Shown here in pieces: positions 44,725 through 56,798 of a stretch of 64,000 nt of DNA (positions are counted from its first letter, which is position 1; each line of letters opens with the position of its first letter). Source of the DNA: Linanthus parryae (taxonomy: Eukaryota > Streptophyta > Magnoliopsida > Ericales > Polemoniaceae). The notes under the pieces were generated by a model, which saw only the letters and a list, made by a program, of their open reading frames with translations, was not told the origin of the DNA and ran no database searches. The translations under genes were made by a program, and so were the position numbers. Location of the stretch: the NCBI GenBank assembly GCA_023055425.1, contig JALGPY010000010.1:50466165-50530164 (forward strand), given 5' to 3'.

Positions 44725-45290
44725 GTGCATGTGACACCCCCATCCTAGAGTACTGGAGGATTATAATTAGATTTCCCTGACTCTACGGAGATGTCCTCCG
44801 CTAAGCACGCAAGTACTCATCAAGGAGACTAACGCTAACAGTTCTGTTACAAGACAGAATTAAAGAAACTGCAATTTTAAAGTAACCTACTGTAATAGTT
44901 CGAATATGATGGCGTGTCAACCCTATATATGATTGCCTACTTCCTGGTCTCCCGCGTACCCACCTCCCAAGTATAGAAGGCAGTGACGTCACGACATCAG
45001 ATTACCACAAATAGAAAAGACTTTATAACAAAACTAGATATTTATATATGAAATTTGATACCGTTAAACATGTACTCGTCAAGATATGTCCCAGTGTCCT
45101 GACTCACATCAAATAGTAAAGAGAATGTTATACTAGAAATCCAAATTATCCGTTAAAATTCTGTTAACCCAATTCCATATTTAATTCCCCATTCCTGTAC
45201 CACCCATTAATCCATCAAGACATACTAGACCTTAAGTGTGCACACCCCTCTGGATCGCAACGCAGAGGCCGAACCTAGTTGTCTAGCGGG

Positions 45291-45890
45291 CACTACTAGA
45301 AATTTACTCAAAAACGGCAAAAAAAACATTTATTTTTGGGTGGCAATAATTCTCTTGCCATATATGCTATGAAATATGGAAAGAACAAATTTCCCCCGCT
45401 TAAAAACATCTACGACAACAGGAATATTCTAATCCCACATATATTTATAAAAATGGCAAGAATTGTACTTATAGTGGCAAGAATGATTCTCCACGCTTAA
45501 AAATATCTAAAACAACAAGAAAAATATCATTATTGGCGAATTTCTCGCCTCATGTAGTATATAGCATAAACGACAAGATTTTTTTTTAACTCCGTTAATG
45601 ATTATCATATACGGCAAGAAAAGTATGTACGCACAACTCATTTTTTTCCCTTTTGAACGACACAACTCAATTTGTTTTGACTTAGGAGTCAAATTTTGGG
45701 GCAAAATTTCTAATAGCCTGCCAAAATGAAAGTGCACATGTGGCTAAAATATGTACCCTCCCCTTAATTTGAAGATGTAATATTAGCCATCAATTAAAAC
45801 CCTACCTTTATAAGAAAAAGTTATCAGATCTTCATCCCCTTATAAAAGTCCACCCACTTTGTTTTCGAATCTGTTAAGAGAGAGAGGGAA

Positions 45891-45936
<46 letters not shown>

Positions 45937-46612
45937 CAGAAGTAGCGGAGGTCGTGGTGAGTGCTTGGGCGACGCACAAAAGCGGTGGAGGCTTGTTGCA
46001 GCGTCGTCGTCGTCGTCCTCCACCCACTTTGTCGAAGCCGTTATCCTCCTCGACAGTGACAGAGACGTGCTTCTCCAGCTACATATCCATCCCCTCCTCC
46101 AACTTCTCCTTCCTCCTCCGGATCTGTTTCCTCTCTCTCTCCTCTTCCCCTTCATGTCCTCATCCTCTTCCCCCGTACCCATCTTACTCCTTCACCATAT
46201 CTTTTTCTCAAATCGTATTTTTTGTTGTTGTGAATGTTGTGGGGGTATAATGGGTATAAAAAGTGAAACTCGATATCAATTTATATGGCAATAGAAAAGC
46301 ACCTCGGCGAGATTTAACAGGTACGATTCTTTCTTTTTTTAATAAGTGAAAATACGGCAAGATGAATGTTTGACCGCGTCAGAGGTTGACGTAAACGGCG
46401 GGATTTCTTACCTTTTTTGCTACCTCATTAACAGCAAGAATGTGTCTCTCGCCTTTTAAGGTTTAAACGACAAGAGTTTTTCTCGCCGCTGAACAAGTAC
46501 GTAAAAAAACCTTGCGGCCGAGCCAAATCTAGCTATTTTTGCTATAAACGGCGAGAAACACTTCATAAACGGCGAGAATTTAATGTCATCTTTTGGTCCA
46601 TTTCCAGTAGTG
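45291..46612. mobile_element. Non-autonomous CACTA (En/Spm-like) transposon
   Basis: Terminal inverted repeats CACTACTAGAAAT at 45291 and its counterpart ATTTCCAGTAGTG ending at 46612. Flanks cggg at 45287-45290 and 46613-46616. Both ends carry many short motifs of the ACGGCGAGAA / GGCAAGAAT kind in mixed orientation, typical subterminal repeats for transposase binding. No transposase was seen. The middle (45840-46250) contains a CT/GA-rich stretch. Confidence 0.85.
45895..45933. repeat. GA microsatellite inside the CACTA element
   Basis: About 19 GA units in a row, with purine-rich borders from 45876. The sequence on either side (a TATAAAA at about 45841 and a CCACCCACTTTGT duplicated at 45850 and 46020) could be a captured gene leader, but no product is recognised. 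Confidence 0.9.
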
Positions 46613-46616
46613 CGGG

Positions 46617-48647
46617 AGCTAAGAATGTCTAGACTAGGCTCATCGACCGAGACCCATATGTCCGATACCGCATCTAACAGACGGGTGGAGCCTGTAGTGA
46701 CCATACAAAGGTATAGGTTACATGAATCACTCATTAAATAAGTATACAAGACCATCATGAACAATACTCACACTAACCTGTGTATGTGCAAATATAGATT
46801 TCCAAGCTCAGTATACTTATAGACACATACGTACATCTAATTTATTATTCCTCAATAGGAAATAAGCAATCATGTGCTTACCTAGCAGCCATCCTAGTAC
46901 TCCTGACCAGCGTCACTGATTCTCTATCCTGAAAACATATACACATACAAGTGTACACATACTTATTAGTATATGTCCACATTAGTTTGGTATGACTCAT
47001 ATGCAAGTATCTTGCTAGCGGTCTAGCCCATAATGACTATTTCTCCCCTGAAATCTCTCTCTTATCAGTACAGTCCCTAACTGTTCTTGAACCCCCTGAG
47101 TTATTCCTAGTTGGCCAAGTTGATGAGTTACGAAGTCTCAAAGTTGTCACAATAAGTCTCAAGTTCCAGTTATCTGCACTTAAGTCCCAAAAGTTCGACT
47201 AATTTGCACTCTAGTCCCTATTATAGCCTGATTAGAAAGATTCAAGTCAGAATGGAAAAAATTGGATTCCATATGTCACAAAATTTTCATAGGGACAAGA
47301 GGTCATGTTCTGCATTAGGATTTGAGTGTTTGATAGAAGAACTTACGAGATTACTGTTTTACCCCTCATAGCCAGCTCAACTGAGCTTGGGTTTCCAAAG
47401 AGACAAACTTGAACCTTAGATCATAAATGTATTTGTGAGAATCTCTCGTGAAGAACTCTTAGGTCACATGATTACATTTTTGCCCCTATTCTTACTATTA
47501 GAGTTCAAGATGAGGTGGTTACACTAACAAGTAGTTTGAACAGCCCAGAGTGGATTGAAGACCTCCTTAGATGCCCAAACCGTTAGTCTCAACTTAAACA
47601 GAGTCACCAGAGTTTCCCAGGTTTTTAATTAGTTTCATTTAAGCCTCTGAAGTTTAGTAAAATCGCAGAAAACCCCCATACAGTTGGCTTGGTCAAAATT
47701 GTCCCAAAATAGCTTAATTTAACCCCAGTTATCCTATAACTCATGTAGATAGGTCAAAGTCATTGATTTCAACTTGATACAACTATTATGTGAAATTACA
47801 ATTTTGCCCCTCCCATACAGTTTTAGTCAAATAAATATCTCAGAAGACCAAACTTGTTAACTTTGACATAAAATTTTAGAATGATATTAGGAGCAATTCT
47901 TTTTAATAGTGTGGAGGCTAGAAGATTCATTTTAACTGACAAACTGAAAGTTACAGCGGAAGTAAAGGCTAGAAGATTCATTTTAACCAGCCAATTTCAG
48001 AGCTAAATTGTATTCAGTTGAGAAAGAATATGGATAAATTAGAACATGGTTCTAAAGATGGCTCAACAAGAATTCCTGATCATATTCAAATTCTTTGAGA
48101 ATCTAAGTAATCTGAGAGATATTGCAGATTCAGGTTTGGCAAAATAAAGCCAATTTCTTACTTAGCCAAAATCACACGTTTTGACAATGTACGATACACA
48201 TTCTAGCAACTTTTCCTCATGTTTTAGTTACCTTAAAGATGGTCAAGACCTAGACCTTATGGGGTTTTTGTAGTGTTATACTAGATGTACAAACAGAGAG
48301 AAAATCAGCCTGAAACTACAAGGCATGCAGGACATGTTTAGAATCAAAGTTCACGCAAAAGTGTAAGTTCATGAACACCCTCACCAGCTCACTTTTGCTG
48401 CAACTTTAGCTCAGCGTTAGGAAGTCCTCCAGAATTCTTAGGGTGTGAAATCAACTAGAACTTGTAGAGTTATAACCAGAGATTAAGCAAAGCAAATAAG
48501 GTCTTCAAACCCACAAGCACACAGAGAGAAACATGGTTTCAAAAATGGCAAGAAATGCAGTTTAGGAGACAACCAAATTTCACATGCTTCAAACCTAATT
48601 TTTGAGTGATTTTTGTAGGACGTAGAGCTGATCATGTACGGTTTTTA
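46617..48647. other. Remainder of the LTR-ended element, non-coding
   Basis: No gene. Phrases such as TTTTGCCCCT and AAGTCCC recur, a style seen in long gypsy LTRs. It ends at the copia LTR at 48648. Confidence 0.45.
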
Positions 48648-50019
48648 TGTAGGTTACGCAGTGGAAATAGAAAATTAATTCCTGATCAAATCCCTCCACG
48701 GATCGCAGGCAAGCTATCATAATGTGATAAAGGAAGACGACTGTGTACCTTGTTTGTCTGTGTGATCACAACACATAATAATGTCCACGTCTCTACTGGT
48801 ATCCACACCTAGATTTGAAAGCTGGAATCCCCTTCACGTCTTGTGCTAGCTACGTCGAAGAGGGAAGAGAAAGTATCACGCAAAACGGAGCACAAGTGGA
48901 CGAACCACTTATGGAGGCCGAAGGCTAGGGAGGGCCGACGGGTAAGGGGGCGGGTCTTTGCTTGGGGTCTATCTCCTTGCTCTCTTATTTCTCTCAATGA
49001 AAAATCATCAGAAATAATTAGCTAGGGTTGTACTTTTATAGTTAATAACTCCTTCATAACTAATCCTCTCCATACACAAATTAGTCCACCTTGCAAATTT
49101 GTCCTACTAACTTTGCTTGTGGTTCTGCTTTGATCCTTTTAATTAATTAGTCCAACCAATTAATGTCCAAATCTCGTTTAATCCATAAGGTGTGTGACCC
49201 CATAGATTTCTTCTTAGTTGGTAGTAACTATTACAAACATATAGCGGTGTCTAGCAACACATCTATGCCACCCAACTAATAGAAAAGTCAGTGATCCGAC
49301 AAACCATGTGCCCAATGTTACCGTGTTGTATCTATCCCCTTGTCTCCATATCCGGATTGGACACAAGAAATAACTGTCACACTCGTTCATCCAATCCATA
49401 GTTTCTCTATCCTCGGAATAGGCATATCTATATAGATAACATCAATATATCCATATTGGTTTATCTGAGTCTGGCCAGACATTCCATAAGCAGTACCCCT
49501 CGAGTGGCCCATGGATATTTGCTCCCATTATGTGGGAGGGACATATCCTCTCTACATCACTACCATCTCTCAGCTTGCTTCCTATCATGTCCGATTACTA
49601 TCTTTATAGTTACCCAGTTACGCTGTAACGTTTGATAATATCAAAACATGATATTTCATAACTAGTGTATCTAGTGACTTCAATTCTAAGGACTACAACA
49701 CCATTATCACTACGAGAAGCACTTGTGACATGAACATAATATGTATGTAGCCTTCTCGTGGTGGGTCAATCCACTATGCCATTACTCCTAATGCATACCC
49801 ATGTTTTAGACTTGATATCTCCATATCAATCTACCCACATACTAGTCTATAGTGATCGTCCTATTAATAAATATACATGACTAGGGATACTTAAGATAAA
49901 CAACAATTTTAATCTAAGGACTTCATTATATCAAATATCTCCATAAATAATAAATGAATATTCTAGCCAATACAATGTTATAGTAAAATAAGATTGCCTA
50001 TAGGGAATCTACTTTAACA
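48648..50019 (-). repeat. LTR of the TAR/Tork-like copia fragment
   Basis: 1372 bp. On the minus strand it starts TGTTAAAGTAGATTCCC at 50019 and ends CCTACA at 48648. It aligns along its length, in inverse orientation, with 52631-54053. The shared block TTGGCTAGAATATTCAT is a good marker. Confidence 0.88.
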
Positions 50020-50031
50020 GTCTCCCACTTT
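50020..50031 (-). promoter_or_regulatory. Polypurine tract of the TAR/Tork-like copia fragment
   Basis: Minus strand GAAAGTGGGAGAC immediately before the LTR start TGTTAAAG. Confidence 0.8.
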
Positions 50032-50033
50032 CA

Positions 50034-51221
50034 CTAGAGCCAATCTAGTGCATCTCGTATGCCTATAGATCTAGTGTGCCCTTCATGATTTCGCTGAACG
50101 AGCGGCTTTGTAAGTGGATCTGAAAGATTATTATCTGTTGGAATCTTGCATATCTTCACATCTCCTCTAATGATGATATCTCGAATTAGATGGAAAATCC
50201 TAACTACATGCTTGGATTTCAGGTGTGACCTGGGTTCCTTGGCTTGCGATCGCCCCAGTGTTGTCACATTACAACGCAATGGGAACCACTATGCTAGGAA
50301 CCACACCAAACTCAGTGATGAACTTCTTAATCCAAACAACCTCCTTTGCTGCGCCCAACGCAGCAATGTACTCAGCTTCAGTTGTAGAACCAACAACTGT
50401 CTTTTTCTTGGAACTCTTCCAGCTCACAGCTCCTCCATTCAGGCAAAACACATAACCCGACTGCGATCTGTAATTGTCTTTGTCGGTTTGGAAGCTCGCG
50501 TTAGTGTAATCTATTAAACTGATTTCTTCGTCCCTTCCAAATGTCAAGAATGCATCCTTAGTTCTTCTCAAGTACTTAAGGATATTCTTGACAGAAATCC
50601 AGTGACTCTCACCCGAATTGGACTGGTATCTGCTTGCCATACTCAAAACGTATGACACATCTGGTATGGTACATAACAGACGTACATGATAGATCCTATG
50701 GCCGACGCATACGGGATCTTACTGATGCAGTCAATCTGATTGGAAGGACAGTCAGCCTTCGTAAGGGTGACTCCATGCGACATGGGAAGAGTCCTTTCTT
50801 TGATTCTTGCATGTAGAACCGTTTCAACACCTTGTGTATATATGTACTTTGACTTCAGCCAACAGCTTCCTAGATCTATTCTTATAGATTTTGATACCAA
50901 GTATATAAGCTGCATCCCCTAAGGCTTTCATTGAGAAACATTTTCTTAGCCAATCTCTGACAATTTGCGATGTAGGAATTTCGTTCCCAATTAGTAGTAT
51001 GCATTCCACATACAAGACCAGAAACACAATAGAACTCCCACTAACCTTCTTGTAGACACAAGGTTCATCTTCATTCTTGATGAAGCCAAACTCTTTGACC
51101 GCATCATCAAAACATAGATTCCAACTCCTAGAAGCTTGCTTCAATCCATAAATGGATTGCTGCAACTTACATACTTTTTTTTCCTGATATGGATCCTCAA
51201 ACTGTAGCTTCTTGATGCAGT
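50034..51221 (-). pseudogene. Copia RT (C-terminal half) and RNase H, TAR/Tork-like
   Basis: Reads KLQFEDPYQEKKVCKLQQSI, YGLKQASRSWNLCFDDAVKE, FVLYVECILLIGNEI where the catalytic YVDD is now YVEC, LGIKIYKNRSRKLL, the PYASAIGSIMY block, LKYLRRTKDAFL, YTNASFQTDKDN (the RNase H Asp of YTDAS changed to Asn), SQSGYVFCLNGGAVSWKSSK, STTEAEYIAA and HLKSKHVVRIFHLIRD, to TKPLVQRNHEGHTRSIGIRD at the end. It has frameshifts near 50275, 50650 and 50830. Both catalytic sites are lost. Confidence 0.9.
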
Positions 51222-51660
51222 TAACGCGGCGGAATAACAAAAATTGAATCCTGCTCAAACCCCTCCCGACGATTTGAACCTTGATCTTGGGTGTTTCGAG
51301 ATCACCATACCCTCAGGAACACAATGGTGATGATTAATTAGATTAAAACTCAACAATTAATGAGGAAATCCAACGAAACCGTGGCTAGGGTTCTTGGTTA
51401 CCTATCCATTTTCTCCCTCGATTTGTCTTATCTCCTGAAATTGGTTTGTGCTTCATGATCCCATAGTTCCCAAAGCTCCAGCTGCATCCGTTTTTCAAAT
51501 CGTGAAGTTTTGGTGGTGCTAGGGTGGTAATGGTGGTGGTGATGTGGTGTTTCTTTGGGAAGATGGCGATGATGGTAGAAGAAAAAGATGATGGCGAGTC
51601 TCTCACCCAATCCAGAAAGTGGACAAGGAGAATGTGGTGCTGCCAAGTCACCCTTGAGGT
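51222..51660. repeat. Repeat fragment next to copia pol, related to window start
   Basis: Bases 51263-51340 match 115-192. The first 50 bases (ACGCGGCGGAATAACAAAAA) resemble the inner end of the copia LTR at 48655-48700, so this may be a related LTR fragment. A plus-strand CT-rich and coding-like appearance further on gives no recognisable protein. Confidence 0.45.
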
Positions 51661-52049
51661 GTCAAAATATTATTGATAAGTGGCACACATGCACCAAGGG
51701 GGTGCATGTGCAACTTTCTAAAGCTTAGGGTATAATTGTGATTAGAGTAAGATTGAGCACTTTCGCTAGCAAATTTATTCCCTTTATTTCAAATTATTGT
51801 ATATATCCCCATAAGTTCCAAAAATTCCAAATTGGTCGACATTTCTAGTCAGAACTCAATTCCACTAAATTACAATTAAGTCCCAGTTGCTCAAATATTA
51901 CATTTCTGCCGCCAACTTAAGTTTTAATTCAATACGTTTCCTACTTGTATAGCTGTCAACAAACACTTCTCAACAGATAAATTACACAACTAACTCAACA
52001 CTTTAATGCATTACAATTTGACCCTTATAATAATTTGCAGGGTGTTACA
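51661..52049. other. Terminal part of the LTR-ended element
   Basis: AT-rich and non-coding. It ends with GGGTGTTACA at 52049 and then the target copy gtgca. Confidence 0.5.
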
Positions 52050-52054
52050 GTGCA

Positions 52055-52210
52055 TCTTCATCACTCACATTCTCTTCAACATTACAAAAATATAACATAA
52101 TTGTGCTCAATTGATCAAGGTGATCCTTGTGAGGCGTACCTTCTGTAATTGCAGACTAAACATACACTGGTTTAGCATAAACTTGTTGGTGAGTGACTTC
52201 GTAAAAAATA
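52055..52210 (-). pseudogene. N-terminal continuation of the split copia gag
   Basis: Minus strand: VYAKPVYV, stop, ITEGTPHKDHLDQLSTI, frame slip, NVEENVSDEDA, then gtgca where the 44730-52049 element entered. It matches the gag block that precedes LVSLPPSYEN in this lineage, confirming that 44330-44724 and this piece were one frame. Confidence 0.75.
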
Positions 52211-52337
52211 TAACAGAAATGTGTTCAATTGATCAAGGTTGTAAGTTCACAGTCTGTTTCAAAGCCTTGAAACAGCTTTCAAATCCTTTGAAACAGGACT
52301 GCATTGCACATCATGAACTCAGGGGGAGTTTCCCTTA
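52211..52337 (+). other. 3' tail of a SIRE-like copia with polypurine tract
   Basis: About 125 bases ending CTCAGGGGGAGTTTCCCTTA directly before an LTR start (TGTATGAATCC at 52338). It contains a near copy of the family palindrome (TCAAAGCCTTGA). The LTR at 52338 is therefore preceded by a polypurine tract and followed by a primer site, as when two elements share one LTR. Confidence 0.5.
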
Positions 52338-52630
52338 TGTATGAATCCATATTCTTCTTTGATTGATTATGTTTTATTTCATGATGAAAGACAAACTAAT
52401 CTGATAATCTTAACATACTTAATCTCACTGTTTGACTGAGCTTTTGCATGATTAATTAGCTACCTATTTCGCAGGAACTCTTTCCTAAACTGTCTGTATG
52501 CAGGAAAGGAAATACAACTTGCAGATGGATCCTACACTTATGGAATCATGTCTGGACCTTCCTATGACTCTGAGATATATGATCAGATCAGTATCTTTGA
52601 TGATACTGAGAAACTAGCCATTGGGAAAGA

Positions 52631-54053
52631 TGATGGAATAGATTCCCTAGAGGCAATCTAGTTTAGTATGAACAATAATTGGCTAGAATATTCATTGTAT
52701 TATTTATGGAGATATGTTATATAATTAAGTCCTTAGATTTACAATCGTGTTGTTTATCTTCAATATCTCTAGTCCATTATACTGATTAATAGGACAATCA
52801 TCTATAGACTAGTATGGGGCTGGATTGATATAGAGATGTCACGATCCAACACATGGGTATGCATGAGGGGTAATGGCATACTGGATTGACCGAGAAGGCT
52901 ACATACTAGTTATGTAAAGTCACAAGTGCTTCTCTCGGTGACAACGATATTGTCATCCATAGACTTGAAGTCACTAGATCATCTAGTAGTAGAATATTGT
53001 GTCTTGGTAGCGTCAAACGCTATACCGTGACTGGTTAGCCATAAGGCGCGTATCGGACCCAATATGAAGCAAGCTTAGAGATCGTAGTGATGTAGATATA
53101 ATTTTTCCCTCCCACATAACGGGAGAAAATATCCGCGACCACTATCCACTCGAGGGATAGTGCTTATAGAATGTCTGGCCAGACTCAGATAAATCAATAT
53201 GGGATATTGATGTTATCTACATGGATAAGGTTATTCCTAGGATCGACAAACTATGGATTGGATGTACAAGTGTGACTTTTATGTCTCGTGTCCACTCCGG
53301 ATATAGAGACAAAGAGATGAGACAATACTTGCACAAGGTTTGTCGGATGACTATTTCTAATAGTTGGGTGGAATGGATGTGTTGCTAGACACCGCTCCAT
53401 GTTAGTAAATAGTTACTACCAACTAAGTAGAAACCTATGGGGTCACATGCCATATGGATTGAACTAGACTTGGGAATTAATTAATATGATTAATTAATTA
53501 TAAGGATCAAAGTGCAATTACTTGCAAACTTAGTAGGACTAATTTGCAAGAGGGACTAATTCGAGCTTGAGTAGGATTATGAGAGGGCCTTTATGTAGTT
53601 AACAAGGAGTTTTTGGAATATATAAAGGATGCTCCTAGCTTCCTTCCTACAACTAATGCTCATAACATTACTTGAGTAGGAGAGAAATCAAGGAGAGAGA
53701 GAGAGCAAGACAACACAAGAGGCCGAACCCCCCTTGTGTCGTCCGCCCCCTACCCCGTCGGCCAAAGAGAGAGGGTCAATCCCTTCTTTGGTCTCCGTTG
53801 CGTGATTTATTTTCCTCTTCCATCGTTCCTAGCTAGCACAAGGAGTTGGAAGATCTAGATCTCAATCCTAGGCGTGGATCAACCGTAGAGACGTGACATT
53901 ATGTGTGTTTGAAGTCATCACAGGAGACCCACAAGGTGACTATTACGAATCCTTTACTATCGTTATGAATTATCTTCATGTGATCCTTGGAGGGTCTTTT
54001 GCAGATCTTTTTCTTGTTTAATTCCGCTGCTTAATACGTTACAAAACCCTACA
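52631..54053 (+). mobile_element. Solo LTR of the TAR/Tork-like copia family
   Basis: Starts TGATGGAATAGATTCCC and ends CCCTACA. Flanked by exact 5-bp copies aaaga (52626-52630 and 54054-54058). It is the same LTR as 48648-50019 in the other orientation, with no internal DNA, the product of recombination between two LTRs. It interrupts the LTR of the SIRE-like copia. Confidence 0.92.
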
Positions 54054-54920
54054 AAAGAGATGTTAGAGAGTCAAAGATATGCTGCTTGATTTTAGAAATT
54101 TCTGTTAAAGGAAGATCCTATATATTTTGCACTTCAAATTAGCAGAAAAGAAGAGACTGTTGAGAGAATTCAAGCACAAATTTTACAGAGATTCAAACAC
54201 TCCCATGGACTGACAAGCAAGACAGAATAAGATTCATTTCATACAATCCAAGCTTCAGAAGATCACTGCAGATTCAACTGCTTCAATATTTTACAATGTT
54301 CTTCTTTCTATACTTCATTTTTATATCATTCTCATAATACTTCTCTTATCTTAATCACAAGGTGTTATTCAAGAGGAAAAACAATATATTCTTAATTAGT
54401 TAGCTAGAGCAGGTACTAGATAGGTTAGTGAGAACCACAAGCTGTAACAGAGTAAGAGACTTCTCTTTGCTTGAGATATGGGGATTGGATTTTGATTAAT
54501 AAGAAATGATTTGCAAATCCTACATGGATTAGATCCCTCAGGCAGAGACGTAGGTCATTTTGGACCAAACTCTGTAAAATCCCTGTGTCTATTGCTTTTA
54601 CATTTCTGATTCTAGATTACTCAAGTTATCTGCTCAAAACAAGCTATTCTGTTCAAAGCCTTGAGGCATTTCAAGGCCTTGGAAACTATTAGCAAACTTT
54701 TCTCTATCTGTTTTAATTCCAAGGAATTGAAAACTATCATCAAACTTTTCTCTACCTTTTTTAATTCCAAGGACTTGAAACTCATTTCAAGGCCTTGAAA
54801 TAATTTCTGTTTTCTACAAACTTGTTTAAAACGACATCTTTGACAAAAGTTTCCATACTCTATTCAACCCCACCTTCTAGAGTATTGATCATGCACATGC
54901 TACCAACATACTATCTTTCA
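54054..54920 (+). repeat. Distal part of the SIRE-like LTR (plus strand)
   Basis: Continues the LTR begun at 52338. It has TCAAGGCCTTGA at 54787, near copies at 54660-54690, and ATACTCTATTCAACCCCACC near its end, where the other LTRs have a C run of ten or more. It ends CTATCTTTCA. Confidence 0.85.
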
Positions 54921-54922
54921 AT

Positions 54923-54934
54923 TGGTATCAGAGC
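54923..54934 (+). promoter_or_regulatory. Primer-binding site of the second SIRE-like copia
   Basis: TGGTATCAGAGC, two bases after the LTR end. Confidence 0.93.
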
Positions 54935-54970
54935 TTGTATCACTGTACAGATATAACAATCTTGTGATCA

Positions 54971-56760
54971 TGAGTACTGTAGGTGATGGTGGTTTCTTGC
55001 AGGGAAGAGATGCTAATAGACCTCCCTTGTTCTGTGGAGACAACTATGTGCACAGGAAAGCCTTGATGAAAATGTTCATCATTGATCAAGATATAGAGTT
55101 GTGGTCCATTATCCAGAATGACCCTCATACATTCTACACCGAAAAAGATGAAATTTAAACTCCCAAAACCGAGGGTTCACTTTCTACTTCTCAATTAGAG
55201 TAATTTCCTAGGAAATACAGAGCTATGAATCTCTTATATTGTGCTTTGAGTGCAGATGAATTCAACAGGATATCAGGCTGCAAAACTGCTAAAAAAATAT
55301 GAGACAAGCTGGTGGTAACTTTTGAAGGAACCAGCCAAGTGTATAAAACCAAGATCAACATGAATGGAAATGAATCCATCAAGGACATGTTCAAGAGATT
55401 TACAGACAATTTCAACAATCTGGACTCCATAGGAAAAATATTTTTTTTAATGAAGAGAAAGTAAGAAAGATCTTAAGTAGTCTTCCCAACGCTAAATGGG
55501 AACCAAAGACCACATCAATTGAATCTCAAGATCTATCCTCTATCTCTCTCTATAGATTATTTACTGGGAAAACTTCTCACACGTGAAACTTCCATGAATG
55601 AGATTGATGGAGAATGTGAAGAACCTAGTTCTAAAGGCCAAAGAGAATGAACCATATCAAAGCCTTGAAAAAGGAGGGAGATTATGAAGAAGATCCATTT
55701 GCTCTTATTTACAAAGGCTTGACAAGGATTCTCAAGATGAAGAAGAACTTTGGAAACAAAGATTTCAGCAGGTACAAATACAAGTCCTCCAGTAGCAAAG
55801 ACTACAAAGGTAAATCTTCTTCTCATAGTAAAAAGCCTAAAGTAATGAATTGCTTTGAGTGTGGTGATGTGGGACACTTGACTAGAGATTCCCCTCACAA
55901 GAAGAGAAAACATTCTTCAAAAAAGGATCTTGACAGAAGAAGGAAAGATATGGTAGCTTCTTGGAGTGATTCAGATTAATCTAGTGATTCTGAATCTGAA
56001 GAAGATCAAACCAATCTCTGGTTTATGGCCAAGCATAATGAAGGTTCTGAAAATAACATTGAGGTAATGGTACAAAGCCTTATGTCCAAATCTACAAATG
56101 TTCTTTATGAAATAATAAGAACCATACTTTTCAATGAGGAAGATTATTTGAATGAGATCAAAACATTTAAAAAGGGAGTTCTTGAGCAAGCAAAAAAGAA
56201 AATGTAATTGGTTTGTCAAAACAAGAATCTCGAAATTTCTCAGGCTAAAACTGACAGAGATTTCAAAGCCTTGGAAAACAATTTCAAGGCCTTGAAAACT
56301 CAAGTCAAGAAAGTATTCACTGAGAACTCTCTTTTGAGTGACAATCTTGTTACTCGGAAACATCAGTATGATGAATTGGAGGAACGAAAGACTACTTCTA
56401 CTGAGAAACTTCGAGACTGTAAGAATGTTATGACAAAGCTTGCTGGATCATAACACAATCTCAACTTAATTCTTGGAGGAAGTCTACAATCTGTTCACAA
56501 AACAGGCATTGGATATAATCCAAATTTTCCAAAGAAATCCAATACCATATTTTTGAAAACCAGTGGCAGACCTTCTCCGAAATTTCATTATTGCACTAAA
56601 ATTGGTACTGTTAAGATGACTTGTCCCTTTAGAAGAAGAAAACATCACATTATGACGAATACTTTTCAGCTGCAACTCAAGGGAAAAGTTAGACAGATTT
56701 GGGTTCCTAAAGGGTTTAGACCACCTGAATGGTTGATTCTGAGTATGAATCCATATTTTA
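54971..56760 (+). pseudogene. Copia gag of the second SIRE-like element
   Basis: ATG at 54971 (MSTVGDGGFLQGRDANRPPL). Core pieces in several frames follow: RKALMKMFIIDQDIELWSII, then FEGTSQVYKTKINMN and TRILKMKKNFGNKDFSRYKY. Knuckle 1 CFECGDVGHLTRDSP has Ser in place of the last Cys. A coiled-coil part has FKALENNFKALK, and the remnant of knuckle 2 (FHYCTKIGTVKMTCP) lacks its first Cys and the His. The linker is QIWVPKGFRPPEW. At least six stops or frameshifts. Confidence 0.88.
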
Positions 56761-56798
56761 CACTTGGTCTAACAGCTGGGTAAGGCAGTGAATGGTGT

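Larger units (their letters stand above)
48648..51221 (-). mobile_element. Ty1/copia fragment, TAR/Tork-like: 3' LTR plus part of pol
   Basis: Minus-strand piece: pol from mid RT (51221) to the end of RNase H (50034), polypurine tract 50020-50031 and 3' LTR 48648-50019. The 5' half is missing; at 51222 it meets other repeat DNA. The LTR family is the same as the solo LTR at 52631-54053. Confidence 0.88.
44730..52049. mobile_element. LTR-ended element (large solo LTR or LARD), nested
   Basis: Ends are TGTGACACCC at 44730 and GGGTGTTACA at 52049, an extended inverted terminus of the TG..CA kind. The flanks 44725-44729 and 52050-52054 are both gtgca, and the gag frame of the host copia joins across one copy. 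Subtracting the CACTA element and the copia piece leaves roughly 3 kb, without coding capacity, which suits a solo LTR of a Tekay/Del-like gypsy (LTRs starting TGTAACACC). No internal domain or second LTR was found, so the class is inferred from the ends. Confidence 0.75.

Noticed and set aside
45954..46294. Overlapping open frames on both strands around the GA repeat
   Set aside because: They come from low-complexity CT/GA and CGT-repeat sequence inside the CACTA element; no protein motif.
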